In this document: positions 17,901 through 27,288 of the stretch, piece by piece
How the letters are laid out: every line of letters begins with the position of its first letter
Numbering within the stretch: position 1 is the first letter of the stretch
The notes under the pieces: generated by a model
Seen by the model: the letters and a program-made list of their open reading frames with translations, nothing else
Told to the model about the DNA's origin: nothing
Databases searched by the model: none
Assembly (NCBI GenBank): GCA_964368305.1
Contig: CAYJAB010000005.1
Span: forward strand, 1 to 64,000
DNA length: 64,000 bases
Reading direction: 5' to 3'
Origin: CAYJAB01 sp964368305
Lineage (GTDB): Bacteria; Bacillota_I; Bacilli_A; Erysipelotrichales; Erysipelotrichaceae
Position numbers and translations under genes: made by a program

Positions 17901-20900
17901 ATATCCAACAATCGCACCGATTGCCTCATCACGGTTAACTGAACCTAAGTCTGTAATTTTTACATTATTCACTGTTACATCCGTCATATTCCCAAGTAGA
18001 AGTCCAATAAATCCTGTCGCACCACTATAACTAGAGTGGAATTGACCAGTAAATCCATCGATTCTAATTCTTGAGATATCTCCAGAAACATTCGTGAATA
18101 ACTCTGAAGCAGATTGGAATACAGGTGTTTGTAAACTTGTTACAGTGATATCTTTAAATAATAAGTTATCTAAACTTGATGCACTTGTAATCCATGTACC
18201 ACCTGTAGCACTTGATGTTGCAAAACTTAAGTTTTTAAATCCAACATCAGAACCTGTTTCTTTACCTACCATTTTACCTACTAAGATATTATGATATAAA
18301 ACTGGTTCATTTTTAAAGTCAATCATTCCAGAAATCATAATATTTTCTGTTAGACGACTATGATCTGCCATATAATCATTCCACTCAGTTAAATTACTAA
18401 TTTCTTTAAATATACTTTCTCCATAGTCAATAACTGCAGTGATTACAGTTAATCCTTCTGTTAATTTAAACTTATATGTATCAAACGCATTCAATGCAGT
18501 TGAAGTTTCAATGACTAGTTGTACTGAGTCATTTACAGGATGTTTTTGAATTACATAATGATACTTCCCATCCGCAAAATCTGCTTCTGTCATTGACATT
18601 CCTTCAATTAAGAATGTCAGTGATGGATTGTTATTATCAATATAACCATCTAAATTCGTATCCCCTAACATAACTGCAAGTTCTTCGTAAGTTTTACCTT
18701 CATACCCAATTTCCAGCGCAACTTGGTATGGACGTGTAGAACTATTATCTACCTGTGCTTGAAGTACACTGACAGTTAAAGGGCTGTTTCCTGGAATTGC
18801 AATTCCATTTCCTTGCTGTCCATATAATAATTCATTTGTTCCGCTCTTATAAAGCATTGGCAATTGACTACTTGAAAGTGAATCATAATTAAATTGTCTT
18901 CCCATATAAATCGTATTTAAATATGTAGAAGGTAGCCTTAATTCATCCGCACTAAATAAATAATTTGCATCATCATTGTCATTTTCAGTCAATGCATTTG
19001 TAATTTGACCCTTATATCCGAAAATATTGTAAATATAATGCGTACCATATGTATCAAATCCAATTAAACGATGTGTATTTGCAGCACCTGCAAATACATC
19101 CCCAATCGCTAAACTATCGCGAACGATTGCTTCACTTGAACCAATCAATCCACCAACATTTACCGATGAAGAGTTAATTGTGACATAACTAAATGATTTC
19201 ATGACACCACTTGCATTACTTGTAATTCTTCCAACAATACCACCTACAAGAGAAGCGTCAGTTGTGATAGACCCATGCGAGTAACTTGAAATAATAGAAC
19301 TTACAGCTCCATAACCTGCAATACCACCAATACCACCACTGTTATTTACATTCATGATATCCATTGTTACATTTCTTGTATAAGAATTTAAAACTCCACT
19401 TGCAGATAAATATCCTGCGATTCCACCTGCTCTTACAGTAAATTTAGAAGAAGCAAGTGTAATTGTTGTATCTGATACAGAAGAATTTTCAATATGTCCA
19501 TAACTTAATCCAACAAGTCCTCCAAGGTTACCAGAAGCTTTAATATTAGAATTTGTCATATGTACATTTTCAATTGTTCCATATCTTGACATTGAACCGA
19601 TTAGTCCCGCATTTTCATAACTTTGAGCTGAAGTTGCAACAATCGTTACATCATCATAAATGATATTTGTCATCTTTGCATTGTTTGTAAGATTATAGAA
19701 TATATATCCTATTTCACTGCCCTCAACTGATAATCCTTTAACAGTATGCATACCAATTAAATTACCATCAACATCATATTTTCCACCATCAAGTGATCCT
19801 GAGAATATCGTTCTCGTTGTACGATTTGTTTTAGACCCATTGATAATTGTAGCAGCTAACAATTGCGGATCTTTTGTAAAGTCAAGATCTGCTGTAATAC
19901 GATAATTCCACTTCATATTGTCGTTCATAAGTGTCCATTCCGTTGTACTTGAAATTTCTTTATAGAACTTAATACTTCGTGTCATGTAATCAGTTTCTTC
20001 TGTTGCACTTGCTCCTGAATTGTTGTATGTAAAGCTTTCAATTTCATATGAACTTAAATACGCTCCATCAATACCTGGTGCAACACGCACTTGTAATACA
20101 ACTTCATATAGTCCATCTTCCGCAAACTCTTGTGACAAGATAGACGTCACTTCTAATCCGATAATAGAGAAATCTTCAATAGGTAATCCTTTTGAATTCT
20201 CCATTTTTATTACAATACGACCACTATCATTACCAAGTGGGAATCCATCTACTAAACCATCATCGACAATTTCAGGTTTAATTGCAGCTTCCACAACAGG
20301 TAAATTACGATACATTTGATGTTGTTGCATTGACACAGGCCATTCCAAACGTGGATAGAATCCCATACCTACACTACGTTCAATCTCAAATCCATCTTGT
20401 AGTACACTTTGTTGCCATTGTACATCATGTAATAAAGTTAAATTCGCATAGTTAACATCATCATATGAATTATATGGAGAATACTCATATTGACTCAACA
20501 TCCAAATGTTTTCTGATTGATTGAGACCATATACATTACGAATCATTCGAGTTTTAGTTTCTCTTTGAGGTGTTTTTTCATCATTATGTAAAATATACGT
20601 ATCCCCAATATGATAAATATTTTCAATATTTGTTGAATAGTTTAATGGAGTGAATATATATGCACTATCCACCGCAACCTCTTCTGGTTTATAAACATCA
20701 AATGCTGTATAAATATTTTTTATTTCAGCACCTGCCCAAACTTGAGCCATTGCCCCACCAACTCTATTAGATACCGGACTAATATCCATAACCATATCAG
20801 CTCCATCATTTGTGTAGACATAACCATTTTCGATTTCTCCACCAAACGCGTATCTTACTAAATAACCCATTTCTTCATTTACATCTGTAAAGACGACATC

Positions 20901-23900
20901 TCTGTTAAATTCAATGACGAAATTTTTCAATATTCCATAATGATTTTGCGCAAATGCGCCAGAATATCCAGGTCTAAACTCATTTTCAATTTTTATAAAT
21001 ATATTTTCAACCGTTCCATAGTTACTTGTGACAATCCCTGTAGGTGTAGCAGAAACATTGTTATATACAAGATTTTTAATTACTCCTGTATCCCCAATTC
21101 CTGCAAACAATCTACTGCTTCCTGTTTTTGTAATCACATGACCATTAAAGTCAATTGTTCCAAATAACGTAAAGTCATAGTCACGGTCTAATGTAATATC
21201 CTCTGTAACTAAGAAGTTTCCATGTGGATTTTCAAGAATCTTATCAAAATCTTCTTTAGTAGCAATTGTTTCATAAGAGCCCATCGTATTAAATATTTCA
21301 CTATCTAATACAATTTCACTGCCACTATAAATACCTACAACTGATATTTGATAACTACTGTTTGGCACATAATTATCTCTTACGTAATTTAATGCAGCCG
21401 TATATCCTTCCTCTAAAGTATGTGTTAATGAAACCGCAAATTCTTCTACAAGCTCTGCTTCATTTGAAGAACTTGTTGGATCATATGTAAAATCAGGATC
21501 AACTAATATATCTGATCTTAAAACACGTACTTTAACAGTTGAATTCCCATCATTATCCAATAAGAATCCTTTTTTATCTAATACATCAATATCCGCATCG
21601 ATATGATACCCATTTTCTATTGGATCAGAGTTAATTGTAAACCATTTAATATGATGTGTTCGATAATAAGATACACTAATATAATAAACATCCTCCGGAA
21701 CTTCAAAGTAAGTATTTCTATTAGCAAGTGTTGAATGTCCCACGTATTGTTTTTGAGAGTTATAATACATTATATTCCATGTACTATTTGAAGATGTATT
21801 ACTAAAATACACATCCCCTGGTTTTACAGGCATCATGTAAATTGTTCTTTGTGAAGAATAATTTACTAGCTCTCCAGTTGAAGTGTTATGCACACCTTTA
21901 CCATCTAAAATTTGATACTCTTCTCCATGATTTGTAAGTGTAATATCTCCCGTATGGTTACTTGCAATATCCATCACTTTGTCTTTATCCACATCAATAT
22001 TGAAACCATAAACTTCAAATCCCCATTGCTCCATTGCAGCACGATCTGAAATTACAATTTTCATATATTTCGCATTATCTGGAATCATTGCTACAAGTGA
22101 ACCACCACCCGTCGTATATACAGTAGAATACGAAATTAAACTTCGACTTGCATCATAGAAATAAACACGTTCTTCTCCATAAACCGTATCAGAAATTGAA
22201 GGTGCGTAATATGCAGGCATCTCAATTTGAAGTGTATTAATATCTGTTGACGTTGTTAAACTTTCAATATCATAGAATTTTGAAATATAAATATTCCCTG
22301 TAAATATGTTCCATTTTTCAAGATCATCTGTAATTGTCCCATTGGCTGTATTTTCAATTCCAGTTTTAATCTCTTCACCTGTAACATTTAATACCAATTC
22401 ATATGTATCATCTGATTTAAAGTTATATTCTAATTTATTCAGTGTAATATCCGCACTAATATCACTACCCGCTTGAATTTGAAATTCTTCAAGTAAGTGA
22501 TATGTTTTATAATTCGCAAACCCGATATCATTGTTGTATTCTGATGCACGAATTCTTACATCATAATAAAGTCCTGGTGTTAATCCTTCAAATCGAATGT
22601 TTTGAAGAGGTTGATTTGTTTGGATTTTTTTCACATCTAAAACTGCATCACCGATACAAATTTCAATAAGAATTTCACCGTCTTTTAAAACAGTACCATC
22701 TTTATCAATAACACCAAAATCAATTAATTCAAATACATCCTTTGCTAAGAAAACATCAAATCCCTCTACAAGATACGGAGATAATTTCTTAGTTCTAAAT
22801 GTATCATTAGAAACTTTCTTAGGAATTTCATATTCTACACCACTTTTAATTACAACAGCTTCAAAGTTATATGTATGTTCAGAAGATGTTTCTAATACTC
22901 CAGTATTTGCGGTAAATACCATCTCAACTGGTGTAAAGTATTCGCCTTCTACTCCTGTAGGTCTAACTTGGATTGCATCCCAAAGTGAAACTCCAACAAA
23001 TTGTTCTTTCACACCTTTAAGTTCAATCACAAAACCTTCTTGTTCACCAATTACAATCGTTCCTGTTTCTTCATTGTATTCATACCCTAAATCACCCATA
23101 TAAATATCGCTTAAGACTTTCTCACTTAATACGATATCTGCTACATGTAGATTTTTTGTATTGTTATAAATATCAATACGATACTCATCAATCAATGGGA
23201 AAATCTCAATTGTACTTTCCTCAGTAAATGTTAATCCAAATTCTGCAGTCGTATCTGTTGTATTATATACTTTAGAATCTAATATTAAACTTCCGCTTGT
23301 AATAGACGCTGTATAAACTTGCTCAGTTTTAAGTACTTGATCTGTTTTTACAGGTAACATTGGTGAAGTAATACCATCTGGTTGTACATGATAATCCCCT
23401 ACAACATAGAATTTATAACTTCTAGCGAATGCTAAACTATCAAAAGTAACAACATATTTTTTACCATGTGATGGATTTGTAAGTTCTAACATTCCCAAAG
23501 GTGTGTCCTCACCAAATGGAATTTCATTTGATCCATCCTTAATCGTACCTGATAAATATGTTAATCCTCCTAAGAAGTTTTCAACATAAATATCTAATGA
23601 ATTATTAATACCACCTGTACCATAGAGTGCATTATCCACATCTTCCACTGTAAACTCAAGTGTTAATTTATCTGTAACATTCTCAACTTCTTCTACAGTA
23701 ACTGTTGGTTGAAGTTTTGAAGTTGTTACATCTCCTTTAAATGACGTATACGGTGTATTTTCAACTCTTAAAGGTAATTTATTTCCATAGCGGTCTACCG
23801 CATAAATTGAATAATCGTGAATTCCATTTGAACTTAAAATTCCTGCAAGTGAGGTAAAACTTGTACCTCCTTCTGCCTGCGCTTTTTTAAGTACAGAAGA

Positions 23901-25586
23901 TGTAATAAACACATCATCTGCTAATCCATCAAAATTTAAACCTAAGCGTGACACATAAGGTAGTGTATTTAATTTAAAATTTTCATAACTTGTATCTTCT
24001 GGATCATATGCACTTGAATTTTTAAGTGTTAAATTTGTTAATTCAAAACGATTAGAATACGCAGCAAACACATCCTCATAACTAACTACAAGTTCAGTTA
24101 GATTTCCCTCTTCAATCGATAAAGTTGTAACTTCATAAAAGTCAGACATTTCTGTAACTCTTTCATAATAAACAGTTCCACTTCCGTCTGTTCTTTCCGC
24201 ATTATACGAATATGTGAACTGAAGATAAACTGTCGTATCAGGTTGAATCGTGCTTAAAACAATGTCAGCAGCACTATTATATGTTCTTCTTAATGCAGTA
24301 GATTTCCCAACACCTTCATTTTTATCATACACTTTATAACCATCTTGTGTTCCTACTTGAACTTTATCTCCACGAATTTCACGGTAAACCGCAACCGAAA
24401 TACCACGTCTTATTGCAGCACTTTGATCTTCAATTCCTAAATCTGCAGAAATAGAATATGTCCAAGGTTCAAATCCAGAAAGTGAAACAACTGGTGTTTT
24501 ATAAGGAGGCGGTACACCTTCTCCACCTTCTCCTTCTTCACCTTCTCCTGGTTCTTCAGGATTTAAATCATCCCCTGAATCTCCATCTTCTCCATCCGTT
24601 CCATCTTCGCCATCATTATCTTCGCCTTCACCTTCACCTGGTGCAGGATCTGTTTGATCTCCACCTTCTGGAGATGTACTATCTTCTAATTCATCATCTT
24701 CATCGTCTGGTTTATTTTCAGGGTCACCACCATCTGCACTATCATTTGATTCGTTCCCTTCATTGCCAGATTCAGATTCTCCATCTCCTGATGATTCTCC
24801 ATCTGGTCCCCCCTCTGATTCATCTGAATCACCTGTATTATTTGTAGGATTTCCATCAAGTAAATCTTCTATTTCTTGTTTTTCATCTTCTGTATCTTCA
24901 TTATTTTCAGTATTATCAATCAACTCATCAAGCAATCCCAACGCTTCTAAAAAATCACGGTATGAATAAATATTATCCCCAATTTGAATCGTTGCATCAA
25001 ATGTTTGTCCAATTGAATCAAATCTTAAAATACCCTCATCATAGTAATAAAAGCGAATCGCTTCATTTGTAAAATTCACAATACTATTTGAAGGAATTAA
25101 AAACTCTCCCATAGGATTTTTAAAAATCGCATCTTGAGAGTTCATATGTAATCCGTTTTCCAAAGCAACAAGAATAAAATCCTCGTCATCTGCTTGCGTT
25201 AAATCCGCATTAAACGTATACCCATCATTGATATATAATCCATTATAACTTTCTACAATATCGAATCGATCTGATACAAGCCAAAAATTATGATTTAAGA
25301 AACTTAATGTTCTACCATCATTAATATACATTGGATAACTCATATCAATCGTTGTATTAGATTCTGCCATATAATATCTTCCTAAAGAAGAATATATAAA
25401 CTCATCATTTTCAATATAAAGCAGTTCTTTATCTTTTCCACCTTCCATTGAAAGTGAAGTAGCTATTTCATTATCACCAAATGTAACATAACCATTATCA
25501 TTTACTAATATAATTGCAGGATTCGCTGCAACAACCATCATCATACATGCAATAATGATAATGATTAGGGTCAACAATCTTTTCAT
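14919..25586 (-). CDS. giant surface protein with beta-helix (GLUG-like) arrays and C-terminal membrane anchor
   Basis: This 3555-residue protein starts with a signal-like hydrophobic segment (about 5-24) and ends with a membrane helix (about 3528-3548) and a short basic tail; there is no LPXTG motif. In order it has an N-terminal module of short beta repeats (30-215), an acidic Gly/Glu/Asp/Ser spacer (about 225-360), several fibronectin-like domains (about 365-1430), and three modules that each begin with a 'TEW/ATKEDF' segment (near 1440, 1875 and 2390) and continue into Gly-rich GGLVG/GGIAG repeats typical of GLUG beta-helices (about 1975-2180 and 2530-2945). It is the last gene of the F1-like ATPase unit, starting 20 bases after the 260-residue gene behind AGGAGG. 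An adhesive or load-bearing surface role is inferred. Confidence 0.85.
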   Translation of the reverse strand: MKRLLTLIIIIIACMMMVVAANPAIILVNDNGYVTFGDNEIATSLSMEGGKDKELLYIENDEFIYSSLGRYYMAESNTTIDMSYPMYINDGRTLSFLNHNFWLVSDRFDIVESYNGLYINDGYTFNADLTQADDEDFILVALENGLHMNSQDAIFKNPMGEFLIPSNSIVNFTNEAIRFYYYDEGILRFDSIGQTFDATIQIGDNIYSYRDFLEALGLLDELIDNTENNEDTEDEKQEIEDLLDGNPTNNTGDSDESEGGPDGESSGDGESESGNEGNESNDSADGGDPENKPDDEDDELEDSTSPEGGDQTDPAPGEGEGEDNDGEDGTDGEDGDSGDDLNPEEPGEGEEGEGGEGVPPPYKTPVVSLSGFEPWTYSISADLGIEDQSAAIRRGISVAVYREIRGDKVQVGTQDGYKVYDKNEGVGKSTALRRTYNSAADIVLSTIQPDTTVYLQFTYSYNAERTDGSGTVYYERVTEMSDFYEVTTLSIEEGNLTELVVSYEDVFAAYSNRFELTNLTLKNSSAYDPEDTSYENFKLNTLPYVSRLGLNFDGLADDVFITSSVLKKAQAEGGTSFTSLAGILSSNGIHDYSIYAVDRYGNKLPLRVENTPYTSFKGDVTTSKLQPTVTVEEVENVTDKLTLEFTVEDVDNALYGTGGINNSLDIYVENFLGGLTYLSGTIKDGSNEIPFGEDTPLGMLELTNPSHGKKYVVTFDSLAFARSYKFYVVGDYHVQPDGITSPMLPVKTDQVLKTEQVYTASITSGSLILDSKVYNTTDTTAEFGLTFTEESTIEIFPLIDEYRIDIYNNTKNLHVADIVLSEKVLSDIYMGDLGYEYNEETGTIVIGEQEGFVIELKGVKEQFVGVSLWDAIQVRPTGVEGEYFTPVEMVFTANTGVLETSSEHTYNFEAVVIKSGVEYEIPKKVSNDTFRTKKLSPYLVEGFDVFLAKDVFELIDFGVIDKDGTVLKDGEILIEICIGDAVLDVKKIQTNQPLQNIRFEGLTPGLYYDVRIRASEYNNDIGFANYKTYHLLEEFQIQAGSDISADITLNKLEYNFKSDDTYELVLNVTGEEIKTGIENTANGTITDDLEKWNIFTGNIYISKFYDIESLTTSTDINTLQIEMPAYYAPSISDTVYGEERVYFYDASRSLISYSTVYTTGGGSLVAMIPDNAKYMKIVISDRAAMEQWGFEVYGFNIDVDKDKVMDIASNHTGDITLTNHGEEYQILDGKGVHNTSTGELVNYSSQRTIYMMPVKPGDVYFSNTSSNSTWNIMYYNSQKQYVGHSTLANRNTYFEVPEDVYYISVSYYRTHHIKWFTINSDPIENGYHIDADIDVLDKKGFLLDNDGNSTVKVRVLRSDILVDPDFTYDPTSSSNEAELVEEFAVSLTHTLEEGYTAALNYVRDNYVPNSSYQISVVGIYSGSEIVLDSEIFNTMGSYETIATKEDFDKILENPHGNFLVTEDITLDRDYDFTLFGTIDFNGHVITKTGSSRLFAGIGDTGVIKNLVYNNVSATPTGIVTSNYGTVENIFIKIENEFRPGYSGAFAQNHYGILKNFVIEFNRDVVFTDVNEEMGYLVRYAFGGEIENGYVYTNDGADMVMDISPVSNRVGGAMAQVWAGAEIKNIYTAFDVYKPEEVAVDSAYIFTPLNYSTNIENIYHIGDTYILHNDEKTPQRETKTRMIRNVYGLNQSENIWMLSQYEYSPYNSYDDVNYANLTLLHDVQWQQSVLQDGFEIERSVGMGFYPRLEWPVSMQQHQMYRNLPVVEAAIKPEIVDDGLVDGFPLGNDSGRIVIKMENSKGLPIEDFSIIGLEVTSILSQEFAEDGLYEVVLQVRVAPGIDGAYLSSYEIESFTYNNSGASATEETDYMTRSIKFYKEISSTTEWTLMNDNMKWNYRITADLDFTKDPQLLAATIINGSKTNRTTRTIFSGSLDGGKYDVDGNLIGMHTVKGLSVEGSEIGYIFYNLTNNAKMTNIIYDDVTIVATSAQSYENAGLIGSMSRYGTIENVHMTNSNIKASGNLGGLVGLSYGHIENSSVSDTTITLASSKFTVRAGGIAGYLSASGVLNSYTRNVTMDIMNVNNSGGIGGIAGYGAVSSIISSYSHGSITTDASLVGGIVGRITSNASGVMKSFSYVTINSSSVNVGGLIGSSEAIVRDSLAIGDVFAGAANTHRLIGFDTYGTHYIYNIFGYKGQITNALTENDNDDANYLFSADELRLPSTYLNTIYMGRQFNYDSLSSSQLPMLYKSGTNELLYGQQGNGIAIPGNSPLTVSVLQAQVDNSSTRPYQVALEIGYEGKTYEELAVMLGDTNLDGYIDNNNPSLTFLIEGMSMTEADFADGKYHYVIQKHPVNDSVQLVIETSTALNAFDTYKFKLTEGLTVITAVIDYGESIFKEISNLTEWNDYMADHSRLTENIMISGMIDFKNEPVLYHNILVGKMVGKETGSDVGFKNLSFATSSATGGTWITSASSLDNLLFKDITVTSLQTPVFQSASELFTNVSGDISRIRIDGFTGQFHSSYSGATGFIGLLLGNMTDVTVNNVKITDLGSVNRDEAIGAIVGYTYGGFKNISGKNITIEAKDSYNVGGLIGYVNGVYPEEYTPSENATLENITVKGKYYAGGFIGNALNINGMSNVSIKNADVTADSKTVAINPSAGGLFGRLYNIAGNSSNISADNVKVTSIAAHATVRPYAGGIAGTDYYNDTISNLKVTNSNIFGENAVGGITGYSLSTNYIGVTIENTDIVQYTDSESMPTDLMGAAGVIGHLTGNYYQRDIMVRDTRVSADNNAGGVIGSTHAENESSRVLVGNIYIAEDVTITATNENAGGIVGVTTRYTITDAAIGANVIALNSNAGGVIGNVRKEVDDAAYQTLKGIYIRGTVSADTKAAGVIGTSGNDVILETNNIDGIIIAADLESDENFNLIMNTQNISGITSGNVSILDSLLINGRDVNDVVDSADLTVGTFVGASEFSDPSFYTAHKFDDISTANLSVSGNAYMPFITNNDGVIHAGSNVYNGKNVGILLPQDGARNKETVVYTSGVDSVNIETIHNTITIDGAEHILDESYKIGDYYVITYGYDFKPTSSIEVEGITYTTKDLAFTVMTNNVTYYFEQDGLLKFGGLATVVPQIVQYNGSNLSKPLHMWQGDVVCEDGIVYTLDAGTVVPKDSATLLAPKEIAAESRPLFEYISGLRTYYYVSDYIELGESERLVVNYRLLQLYGNDYPVFTSQNAEYGTYLLSEYGDERYFALMDQDTKQFTNYFSNLTVGKFRLTGINHTSNNFNFPYPIMVARYDDGSVAVWNYADGIVLYDSTPQPDITTFAMDFLGGLMNPLFGSKIISDTSYVNSLEALNEYYDENGISVENAGSLLVNSNSLALNGDSTGTNEVLASLPDSASYSTENGLYANGNALEVNGDVVYVENEGVYVDNKLVYKETKTQSEDSTEGESTTSVSLEKVESDVKPILSDFTIVMNPYTGKYEIAKTEDALERKEYIESNEDVVLYEDSDVNTEEKDPFSIGNIFTAVFNSQDQNGIVILASLGFVAVAIFAMMYLKLRKTK

Positions 25587-25606
25587 AAAAACCTCCTATT
25601 TACCTA

Positions 25607-26389
25607 CTATTCAAAAATACTATCTAATAAATCCACTTCAGAAAATAGAAGAGATTTTGTCCCATTATTTAAAGTAACTACCCCATTAAATAATTGAACT
25701 GTATAATCTGTACCTGCCTTCACTTCAACTTCAGTAGTTGCTTGTTCTACATCCATCTCTTTATCACCATAATCAAATACTGTCGTATAATTGTTGTAAT
25801 CTGCCTCTACATAAGATAAAGGAGCCAAATCGAAATAGTATCCGTTAAACTCAGCAGAAGTTTCTTCTAAAAACACAAAATAATCCTCGCCATCATATAA
25901 AAATCCTGGATTTAAAATTACCTCTTCCCCATTAAATGAGGCAATGATAGAATTATTTTCAATCTTTATTTCAGTAAAACGATCTACTTTTTTAGAAGTC
26001 GCATTACGAGGATCTACATAAACCATACTTTTAGGTAAAATAATCTTTTGCGTATTTTCAACATACAATACTAAAGATGTCATCACCTTCTCAGTATCAT
26101 TTTGATATAATATCGTTTCATGATCCATATTTTCCTTCAAGGTTGCGTTTGAATCAAACTCGTATATAGAATTCGCATAATACTGTACTACGTTCCCATT
26201 CAATTTATACGATGATTCCTTTTCCACAAAGAAATAGACAAACGCTGCAATACCTAGTGCAATCGCAACTAAAAATGCACTCTTTTGTAAAAGATCATTC
26301 ACTTTATTATTTTTCTTTCTTTTTTCTAATGTTTCCTCAATAAATGATTCAGCATTTTCTTTTAAATCATTCTTCACTAACTTCTTCAA
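25607..26389 (-). CDS. single-pass extracytoplasmic protein of the F1-like ATPase operon
   Basis: This 260-residue protein has a charged cytoplasmic N-terminus (about 35 residues, Lys/Glu-rich), one membrane helix (about 37-56) and an external beta-rich domain. The external part carries short repeats of the same style as the N-terminal modules of the 519-, 2079- and 3555-residue proteins. It starts with TTG, 13 bases before the upstream membrane gene's frame ends, with AAAGGAGAG as ribosome site; no better start exists. The charged cytoplasmic tail could contact the ATPase while the outside part contacts the giants; this is inference. No known family was recognised. Confidence 0.7.
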   Translation of the reverse strand: MKKLVKNDLKENAESFIEETLEKRKKNNKVNDLLQKSAFLVAIALGIAAFVYFFVEKESSYKLNGNVVQYYANSIYEFDSNATLKENMDHETILYQNDTEKVMTSLVLYVENTQKIILPKSMVYVDPRNATSKKVDRFTEIKIENNSIIASFNGEEVILNPGFLYDGEDYFVFLEETSAEFNGYYFDLAPLSYVEADYNNYTTVFDYGDKEMDVEQATTEVEVKAGTDYTVQLFNGVVTLNNGTKSLLFSEVDLLDSIFE

Positions 26390-26921
26390 ATTTTACTCTC
26401 CTTTCGTTTGATATATACTCAATTTCCGAAATAAATACATAGAGACTATATAAAAGCACTAAGATTCCAATAATTGCATATGCAACTACATATGAAACTG
26501 ATACATCAAACTGCACAATATAACTAAACAAGATGTTTGAGGCAACTATGCCCGCAAATTGAATCGATACACTAAGTGCTTGATTCACCATCTCCATTAT
26601 GTTCTTATTTATAATAATCGTAAATATACATAACACGCCAAATGCTATGTAGTGTATTAAATCTAAAGGTCTAAATCCAAAGACATAAATAAACAATAGA
26701 CAAAGTTTAAGCCAAGCACATCCCATTTTTACAGCAAGTGTTGGTGTTAAATGGAAAAAGATTCCAATTGTCTTAAAGTGCTTATTATCCGTCCATAGGT
26801 TTCTACCCAAATAGAGGATAAGAGTAAACATAAGGACTGTAACTGCCAATAATACAATAATATATGGCACCAAAGGCCTCATTAAATACAAAATTAATGT
26901 GAACATTTCATTAAAACTCAT
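26367..26921 (-). CDS. multi-pass membrane protein at the subunit-a-like place of the ATPase operon
   Basis: This protein of about 184 residues has four to five hydrophobic helices (about residues 17-39, 50-80, 86-105, 115-140 and 145-168) and an acidic C-terminus. It follows the epsilon-like gene by 18 bases and overlaps the next gene by 23. The conserved arginine-containing helix of F-type subunit a was not found, so it is not a recognisable proton channel. It may form the membrane stator or connect the c-like ring with the outside proteins. The start is the ATG after AAGGAGAG; a TTG six codons earlier lies upstream of that ribosome site. Confidence 0.7.
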   Translation of the reverse strand: MSFNEMFTLILYLMRPLVPYIIVLLAVTVLMFTLILYLGRNLWTDNKHFKTIGIFFHLTPTLAVKMGCAWLKLCLLFIYVFGFRPLDLIHYIAFGVLCIFTIIINKNIMEMVNQALSVSIQFAGIVASNILFSYIVQFDVSVSYVVAYAIIGILVLLYSLYVFISEIEYISNERRVKFEEVSEE

Positions 26922-26939
26922 GCTTACTCTCCTTCTCAA

Positions 26940-27281
26940 CTATTCTTGTGTTGTTTCTTCTAACTCTTTTTCTTCCATTTCTTCTTCTAGTTTGGCAATG
27001 ACTTCATCAACGCCTTCTTCTTCTATTAATAACGTAAACTCATTAAACTGATGTTTATAATATCCAATAATATTTTTATGCACAATCTCATCTTCATCTG
27101 TAAGAAAGATTACATCCCCATCAATTTTACCTAAAGTTGGCGCATAATCTTCCATGATTAATAAGACATATCCTTTTGAATGAATACGTACAGCACGAAT
27201 CCCCTGCGTAATCTCAATACCTTCTTTATAATCAATTACACGACCCGTTATTTTTCCAATTAATCCTTCTTGATTTTCCAT
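26940..27281 (-). CDS. F1 epsilon-like subunit
   Basis: This 113-residue protein lies directly after beta, where F-type operons carry epsilon. Predicted strands fill residues 5-88, and MEDYAPTLGKIDGDVIF resembles the 'HAPL..LKPG' turn of the epsilon beta-sandwich. The C-terminus is one acidic helix (about 90-113) instead of the usual helical hairpin, so the ATP-hydrolysis brake may be missing or altered. Assignment rests on position, length and this weak motif; a structural comparison would settle it. Confidence 0.6.
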   Translation of the reverse strand: MENQEGLIGKITGRVIDYKEGIEITQGIRAVRIHSKGYVLLIMEDYAPTLGKIDGDVIFLTDEDEIVHKNIIGYYKHQFNEFTLLIEEEGVDEVIAKLEEEMEEKELEETTQE

Positions 27282-27288
27282 AAGACAC

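Noticed and set aside
24458..24847. Plus-strand open frame rich in His and Leu
   Set aside because: It is the antisense of the acidic Gly/Glu/Asp spacer of the giant protein; the composition explains the openness and there is no ribosome site.
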